Shown one piece after another: positions 6,127 through 9,790 of a stretch of DNA of 9,790 bases. The number at the start of each line of letters is the position of its first letter. Positions within the stretch are counted from its first letter, which is position 1. The position numbers and the translations under genes were made by a program. The notes beneath the pieces are model-generated. The model was not told the DNA's origin. It was given only the letters and a program-made list of their open reading frames with translations, and made no database searches. This DNA is from Oscillospiraceae bacterium (GTDB lineage Bacteria > Bacillota > Clostridia > Oscillospirales > Acutalibacteraceae): contig JAISWM010000010.1 of the NCBI GenBank assembly GCA_031270785.1, forward strand, positions 1 to 9,790, given 5' to 3'.

Positions 6127-6574
6127 TATCTAACGCCCTTGAAAAATTTCTAATTTTTTACTATTTTCTCCCCGCGAACCTGCGGGGAAAGACCATGTAA
6201 ACAAATTTATTTTTTTCCAATGTAGCAGCTATAAAATTGCTTTTCCCCTTTATCCCCTTTCAAAGTGTATTTTACAGTAAAAACTTTTTAAAACAGTTAT
6301 ATCTAACGCCCTTGAAAAATTTCTGATTTTTGCTGTTTGCTCCCCGCCATCTGGGGGAAGAGACTGCGTAAACAAATTTGTTTTTTTCCAATGTAGCAGC
6401 TATAAAATTGCTTTTCCCCTTTATCCCCTTTCAAAGTGTATTTTACAGTAAAAACTTTTTAAAACAGTTATGTCTAACGCCCTTGAAAAATTTCTAATTT
6501 TTTACTATTTTCTCCACGCCATCAGCGGGGAAAGGCCGCGTAAACAAATTTATTTTTTCAAATGCAGCAGCTAT
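6127..6574 (+). repeat. Tandem array of about 172-bp units (family E), 2.6 copies
   Basis: Units start at 6127, 6300 and 6471, each with TCTAACGCCCTTGAAAAATT a few bases in. Each holds a GC hairpin (CCCCGC..GCGGGG at 6170-6187, a decayed one at 6341-6356, CACGCC..GCGGGG near 6515-6530), then AAACAAATTT, a T-run and GTAGCAGCTATAAAATTGC. The first two continue through TTTCCCCTTTATCCCC to ACAGTAAAAAC and AAAACAGT. The third stops after CAGCAGCTATA, 12 bp from the der stop codon. Outside the hairpins copies 1 and 2 are nearly identical, but the hairpin loops differ. No open frame or binding site is evident. The array separates der from plsY and lies in the plsY leader region. Confidence 0.9.
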
Positions 6575-6585
6575 AACATAAAATT

Positions 6586-7917
6586 TTATAGTTTGTTTTC
6601 GCCTTTTTCTCTTATAACAAAATTTATGGGAGTGCCTTTGAACCCAAAAGTATTTCTAATGCAGTTTTCTAAGTATCTTTGGTATGAAAAATGGAAAAGA
6701 TCTTTTTTATTCACGAAAAATACAAATGTTGGCGGTTTTATACTTGCTTGAGTCATATAGTATATTTTTAATCTTTTCCCTTTATGCGTTGGCGGGGGGA
6801 CTCTGGTTATAAACTGCGCTAAAAGGTCGTTGAGAGCCCCTGTCGAAATCCGTGCGGTGCAAGAGTTGTAAGCTTCATTTATCAGAGCAAAAAGATTATT
6901 AATCCTTTGGCCGGTTTGGGCTGATATGGCTACCATTGAGGCATACGGCATAAATCCAAAATTATTTTCAAAATTCTTTTTAAATTCGTCTATAGTTTTT
7001 TGGCTTTTTTCTATCGCGTCCCATTTATTAATCGCCACAACGCACCCTTTCCCGGCTTCATGCGCAAGACCTGCTACTTTTGAATCCTGCTCTGTAAAAC
7101 CTTCTTTTGCGTCTACTAAGATAACGCTTACGTCTGACCTTTCTATTGCTGATCTGGACCGAAGCATACTATATTTTTCAAGCTCATTAGTTATTTTGCT
7201 TTTCCTTCTTATACCTGCCGTATCAATTAAATTATATGCACCAAAGGAGTTATTTACTGCTGTGTCTACTGAGTCTCTGGTAGTACCTGCAACATCTGAT
7301 ACAATGCATCTTTGATCTTTGCAGATGCTGTTCACAAGAGATGATTTCCCTACATTTGGCTTCCCTATTATAGCTACAGAAATTGTGTTGCCGTTATCTT
7401 TCGATTCTTCTTTTTTCTCAGGAAGATGTTTAAATACCTCATCAAGTAAATTCCCTGTGCCGTGCCCGTGCACAGACGATACCGCTATCGGATCGCCGAT
7501 TCCCAAATTATAAAATTCATAAAGGTTTACGTCAGGTTTCCCGATGCGGTCACATTTATTAACGCATAGCACTATAGGTTTGCCGCTTTTTTGGAGGATT
7601 TGAGCAACTTCTTGATCGGTTGACACTATGCCGGATTTAATATCTGTTACAAATATAATAACATTAGCTGAATCTATGGCAATTTGCGATTGTATTTTAA
7701 TCTGAGAAAGCATCGCATCGGTTGAGTTTGGTTCTAATCCACCGGTATCAACTAAAAGGACGTTTTTATTTCTCCACTCACAGTCGGCATATATACGGTC
7801 TCTGGTAACTCCGGAACTATCGTCTGTTATTGAAAGACGTTTTCCGATTAATTTATTAAACAATGCCGATTTCCCGACGTTTTGCCTTCCAACAATAGCT
7901 ACTATTGGCTTTGGCAT
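6586..7917 (-). CDS. der: Ribosome biogenesis GTPase Der (EngA)
   Basis: Der is an essential double GTPase that takes part in 50S ribosomal subunit assembly. The 443-aa protein shows the family plan. GTPase domain 1 has GRQNVGKS (10-17), DTGG (57-60) and NKCD (120-123). An acidic/charged linker lies near 165-178. Domain 2 has GKPNVGKS (185-192), DTAGIRRKSK (232-241) and NKWD (297-300). A C-terminal KH-like domain from about 355 contains RVPPPTHKGKRLKIYY and ends in the usual PINFVIREKGENKL. Length and motifs are complete. The ATG at 7917 is preceded by AAGGAT about 10 nt upstream. Repeat element C5 begins only about 15 bp before that site, so any promoter must lie inside C5 or further upstream. 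The stop codon is followed almost at once by the E array. Confidence 0.97.
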   Translation of the reverse strand: MPKPIVAIVGRQNVGKSALFNKLIGKRLSITDDSSGVTRDRIYADCEWRNKNVLLVDTGGLEPNSTDAMLSQIKIQSQIAIDSANVIIFVTDIKSGIVSTDQEVAQILQKSGKPIVLCVNKCDRIGKPDVNLYEFYNLGIGDPIAVSSVHGHGTGNLLDEVFKHLPEKKEESKDNGNTISVAIIGKPNVGKSSLVNSICKDQRCIVSDVAGTTRDSVDTAVNNSFGAYNLIDTAGIRRKSKITNELEKYSMLRSRSAIERSDVSVILVDAKEGFTEQDSKVAGLAHEAGKGCVVAINKWDAIEKSQKTIDEFKKNFENNFGFMPYASMVAISAQTGQRINNLFALINEAYNSCTARISTGALNDLLAQFITRVPPPTHKGKRLKIYYMTQASIKPPTFVFFVNKKDLFHFSYQRYLENCIRNTFGFKGTPINFVIREKGENKL

Positions 7918-7997
7918 TCACTTACACATCCTTAAAAACTTTATTAAACCTATCCGTAAACCTCACAGAGCGCAAACTATCGAAAATGCATCACTTA

Positions 7998-8110
7998 TAG
8001 CTGTTACGATTTAAAACAGTCCTCAAAAATAAATTTATCCGTGTACTTTCTCCCGGCCGTCGGCCGGGAGAAAGTTATAAAAATCAGACGCTTTTCAAAC
8101 GAAACAGCTA
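7998..8110. mobile_element. Family D MITE-like element nested in C5 (D2)
   Basis: 113 bp with ends TAGCTGTTACG and inverted CGAAACAGCTA, flanked by TA (7996-7997, 8111-8112). Its centre is a perfect 15-bp inverted repeat with a 1-nt spacer (8045-8059 with 8061-8075). Excising the element and one TA restores GCATCACT-TA-AAAAA, the intact L-arm sequence seen in C6 near 9288-9299. No coding capacity. Confidence 0.9.
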
Positions 8111-8135
8111 TAAAAAACGGCTTTGCATCAAAATC

Positions 8136-8226
8136 CAGTCATGCCTCAAAACAGTTGAAATATCTTCTTTTTCCCCCCGCAATGGGCGGGGAAAAAGATA
8201 TCATCAACTAATTTGGACCACCACCC
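8136..8226 (+). repeat. Family K hairpin element inside C5
   Basis: A 91-bp palindromic unit with GC hairpin (CCCCCCGC, GGGCGGGG, about 8173-8191) flanked by TTCTTTT and AAAAAGA. The 6-bp sequence AAAATC occurs directly on both sides (8130-8135, 8227-8232). The same C sequence without an insertion is present in C4 at 4483-4496. Confidence 0.75.
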
Positions 8227-8300
8227 AAAATCTCCCGGGAGTATTTTTATACGCCGTCGTCGATTTTGATTGCAATCTGTAAAATTTACGAACAGGTCTA

Positions 8301-9086
8301 TTATTTTTCAATTTTTTCCTTGTCTTTCCTCATATTTATAATTATAACCAGCAAAAATATTATTATAAACAGTACTGTAAATAATGCATTAATTTCGGGG
8401 CTTATTATTCTTCTTGTCATGGAATATATAGTCAGCGGCAGTGTTTGAACTGTACCGCTTGTAAAATAGCTTATCAAGAAATCATCTATTGACATTGTAA
8501 GCGACACCATAAATCCCGTCACTACTCCGGAAGTAATTTGCGGCATGACGACCTTAAAAAATGCTTGAAAATGATTGCAGCCTAAATCTTGCGCCGCTTC
8601 GTATATATTAAAGTCCATTTGCCTGAGTTTAGGCAGTACCGACAATACCACATACGGCAAACAAAATGTAATGTGGGATAGTATCAGCGTTAAAAGACCG
8701 GGCTTTAAAAATCCGGTTCGGCTGTATATAAACACAAATAATAACATCATTGATATACCGGTAATTATTTCGGGATTAAGCATCGGCAAATTCGTAACAT
8801 TAATTAAAATCTTTTTAAAAATATTTTTGGTGTTTACTATGCCGACCGCCGCTAAGGTGCCCAGAATTGTAGCTACTGCCGAAGCTACTATGGCTATGAT
8901 TAGAGTATTAGAAAACGCCGATAATATTTCAGTGTTATTTATTAATTTAATATACCATTTAAAAGTAAAACCTTGCCAAACAACTCTGCTTTTTGAGTTG
9001 TTGAAAGAATATATTATCAATATTGCTATTGGAGAATACAAAAAAAGGAAAAAAAGAAACTGATATATTTTACTAAACAATTTCAA
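8301..9086 (-). CDS. potC: Spermidine/putrescine-type ABC transporter permease PotC
   Basis: One of the two inner-membrane permeases of a polyamine-type ABC importer, working with PotB, the ATPase PotA and a substrate-binding protein PotD. From the preferred TTG start the protein has 261 aa, typical for PotC. It opens with a basic residue and a long hydrophobic segment (FLFFLFLYSPIAILIIYSFN, 10-29) and has about six membrane segments. The EAA loop that docks the ATPase is YEAAQDLGCN at 162-171, followed by SIDDFLISYFTSG (199-211), characteristic of this family. The upstream TTG at 9101 overlaps GGAGGG, which is correctly spaced for TTG 9086. It follows potB but 341 bp away, with D3 and C6 between them. 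potD, often downstream, is not present; C5 and der follow instead. The substrate class rests on family resemblance. Confidence 0.93.
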   Translation of the reverse strand: MKLFSKIYQFLFFLFLYSPIAILIIYSFNNSKSRVVWQGFTFKWYIKLINNTEILSAFSNTLIIAIVASAVATILGTLAAVGIVNTKNIFKKILINVTNLPMLNPEIITGISMMLLFVFIYSRTGFLKPGLLTLILSHITFCLPYVVLSVLPKLRQMDFNIYEAAQDLGCNHFQAFFKVVMPQITSGVVTGFMVSLTMSIDDFLISYFTSGTVQTLPLTIYSMTRRIISPEINALFTVLFIIIFLLVIIINMRKDKEKIEK

Positions 9087-9093
9087 ATGCTTA

Positions 9094-9099
9094 CCCTCC
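9094..9099 (-). promoter_or_regulatory. Ribosome-binding site that decides the potC start
   Basis: GGAGGG lies 7 nt before TTG 9086. The alternative TTG at 9101 would overlap this motif and has no site of its own. Confidence 0.7.
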
Positions 9100-9118
9100 A
9101 AAACTAAGAACTTGTATA

Positions 9119-9233
9119 TAGCTGTTACGCTTTAAAAAAGTTTTCAAAAGTAAATTTATCCGTGTACTTTCTCCCCGCCGTCGGCGGGGAGAAAGTTATA
9201 AAAATCAGACACGCTTTTCAAACGAAACAGCTA
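9119..9233. mobile_element. Family D MITE-like element upstream of potC (D3)
   Basis: 115 bp, ends TAGCTGTTACG and inverted CGAAACAGCTA, flanked by TA (9117-9118, 9234-9235). The central perfect inverted repeat has 15-bp arms (9166-9180 with 9182-9196) and a single T between them. It is very similar to D2, but one central base pair is changed on both arms (CTCCCCGCCG/CGGCGGGGAG here, CTCCCGGCCG/CGGCCGGGAG in D2). Confidence 0.88.
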
Positions 9234-9238
9234 TAGTA

Positions 9239-9427
9239 GACCTGTCCGTAAACCTCACAAAGCGCAAACTATCGAAAAAATGCATCACTTAAAAAATGGC
9301 TTTGCATCAAAATCTCCTTGTGGGTCAAAATAGTTGAAATTCCTTCTTTCCCCCCGCCGACTCGCGGGGAAAAAACAAAAACGTCACTGTTGAAAAAAGG
9401 TTTTTGCTATAAACAGCTATGCAGGTC
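9239..9427. repeat. Hybrid family C element between potB and potC (C6)
   Basis: It starts with GACCTGTCCGTAAA (9239-9252), has the full L arm (CGCAAACTATCG, TGCATCACTTAAAAAATGG, TTTGCATCAAAATCTCC), the left half of K (GTCAAAATAGTTGAAATTCC), a GC hairpin (about 9351-9369), a B arm (AACAAAAACGTCACTG, GGTTTTTGCTATA) and a D-like end AACAGCTA, then GCAGGTC (9421-9427), the expected C terminus. The potB stop codon follows at once. The flanks TAGTA and CTAAA do not match, so the right side may have been exchanged. Confidence 0.75.
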
Positions 9428-9790
9428 CTAAATTACTATATTTTCATCCGCGCTGTCATCATGATCAAACTGATTCGTTATTCCCATACATATTAATATC
9501 ACAAATATTAAAAATAACGAAATAGCTGAGCCTAAGTTGGGATTGTAAATATTACCCAAAAACTGCATTTCTATTAAATCACCTATTAATAAATTGGCTC
9601 CGCCGCCAAGCATTTTAGATATTATAAACGTACTAACAGCTGGCACAAACACCATCGTAATCCCGGAAATTACACCCGGCACGCTCAGCGGAAAAATAAC
9701 TTTAATAAACGTCATTAATTTATTAGCACCCAAATCTTGCGCCGCTTCAATAAGACTTTTATCAATCTTTATAAGAACGGAATAAATCTG
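9428..9790 (-). CDS. potB: Spermidine/putrescine-type ABC transporter permease PotB, C-terminal part
   Basis: The partner permease of PotC. Only the last 120 codons are in the window. The frame stays open to the right edge, so the true start lies outside, and the internal TTG at 9733 is not a start. The visible part begins in a cytoplasmic region and has the ATPase-docking EAA motif (IEAAQDLGANKLMTFIKVIFPLS, residues 14-36 of the fragment), then FVPAVSTFIISKMLGGGANLLIGDLIEMQFL, which is typical of PotB, and a final membrane segment (ISLFLIFVILICMGI). The tail QFDHDDSADENIVI is short and acidic. The stop codon TAG directly touches the end of C6. In most genomes potC begins at or overlaps the potB end; here 341 bp of repeats intervene. 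Confidence 0.92.
   Translation of the reverse strand, partial: QIYSVLIKIDKSLIEAAQDLGANKLMTFIKVIFPLSVPGVISGITMVFVPAVSTFIISKMLGGGANLLIGDLIEMQFLGNIYNPNLGSAISLFLIFVILICMGITNQFDHDDSADENIVI

Larger units (their letters stand above)
7942..8303. repeat. Complete family C element with nested D and K (C5)
   Basis: The inverted ends are AACCTATCCGTAAA (7947-7960) and TTTACGAACAGGTC (8285-8298), with TATTA directly repeated at 7942-7946 and 8299-8303. The order is L arm, D2 insertion (7998-8110), rest of the L arm (CGGCTTTGCATCAAAATC), K (8136-8226), then the R arm with CTCCCGGGAG and TATTTTTATACGCC. Without D2 the body is about 237 bp. The right flanking TATTA contains the potC stop codon (TAA, 8301-8303). 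Confidence 0.85.

Noticed and set aside
7945..7972. Outward promoter in the C L arm driving der
   Set aside because: TTGCGC, 17 bp and TAGGTT can be read on the minus strand of C5, but each box matches consensus at only about three of six positions and the other copies do not keep the spacing.
8575..9063. 162-codon plus-strand frame opposite potC
   Set aside because: It is antisense to a well-supported membrane protein. Its codons mirror those of potC and there is no binding site. The frames opposite der, plsY and typA were rejected for the same reason.

Overview
The window looks like a low-GC, Gram-positive-type bacterial chromosome, most likely a Clostridia member. The evidence is strong Shine-Dalgarno sites (GGAGG, AGGGGAG), Clostridia-like TypA and Der proteins, PlsY-type lipid synthesis and a der-plsY neighbourhood. 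The lineage call is an inference. All seven recognisable genes lie on the minus strand: potB (5' end outside the window), potC, der, plsY, a histidine phosphatase gene, a family-11 fucosyltransferase gene and typA. About 31% of the window is non-coding, which is high for a bacterium.

Gene by gene from right to left, that is, in the direction of transcription: potB and potC encode the two membrane subunits of a spermidine/putrescine-type ABC importer and are pushed apart by about 340 bp of repeats. der (ribosome-assembly GTPase) follows another repeat block. plsY (acyl-phosphate:glycerol-3-phosphate acyltransferase) and the phosphatase gene form a tight pair with a 5-bp gap. The fucosyltransferase carries an unusual N-terminal membrane anchor. 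typA (ribosome-associated GTPase) is the last gene. A fragment resembling the start of an IS982-family transposase lies on the plus strand at the left edge.

The main interest is what fills the gaps. Every intergenic gap above about 30 bp holds short, non-coding, palindromic elements of a few families, nested and recombined. Family C (about 190-240 bp) has inverted ends GACCTGTCCGTAAA and seems to duplicate 5 bp (TATTA). Family D (113-140 bp) has inverted ends TAGCTGTTWCG and duplicates TA; two copies sit inside other elements, so empty and filled sites can be compared directly. Family K (about 90 bp) is a polypyrimidine/GC-hairpin/polypurine palindrome found alone, half-copied, inverted, and at different positions inside C. 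Families B and E share an ACAGTAAAAAC-type motif, and E forms a tandem array of about 172 bp per unit between der and plsY.

No intact transposase is visible, so these are probably MITE-like elements mobilised in trans. Their ends often lie exactly at stop codons (potB, potC) or within about 40 bp of gene ends. I found no tRNA, rRNA, CRISPR array or convincing riboswitch.
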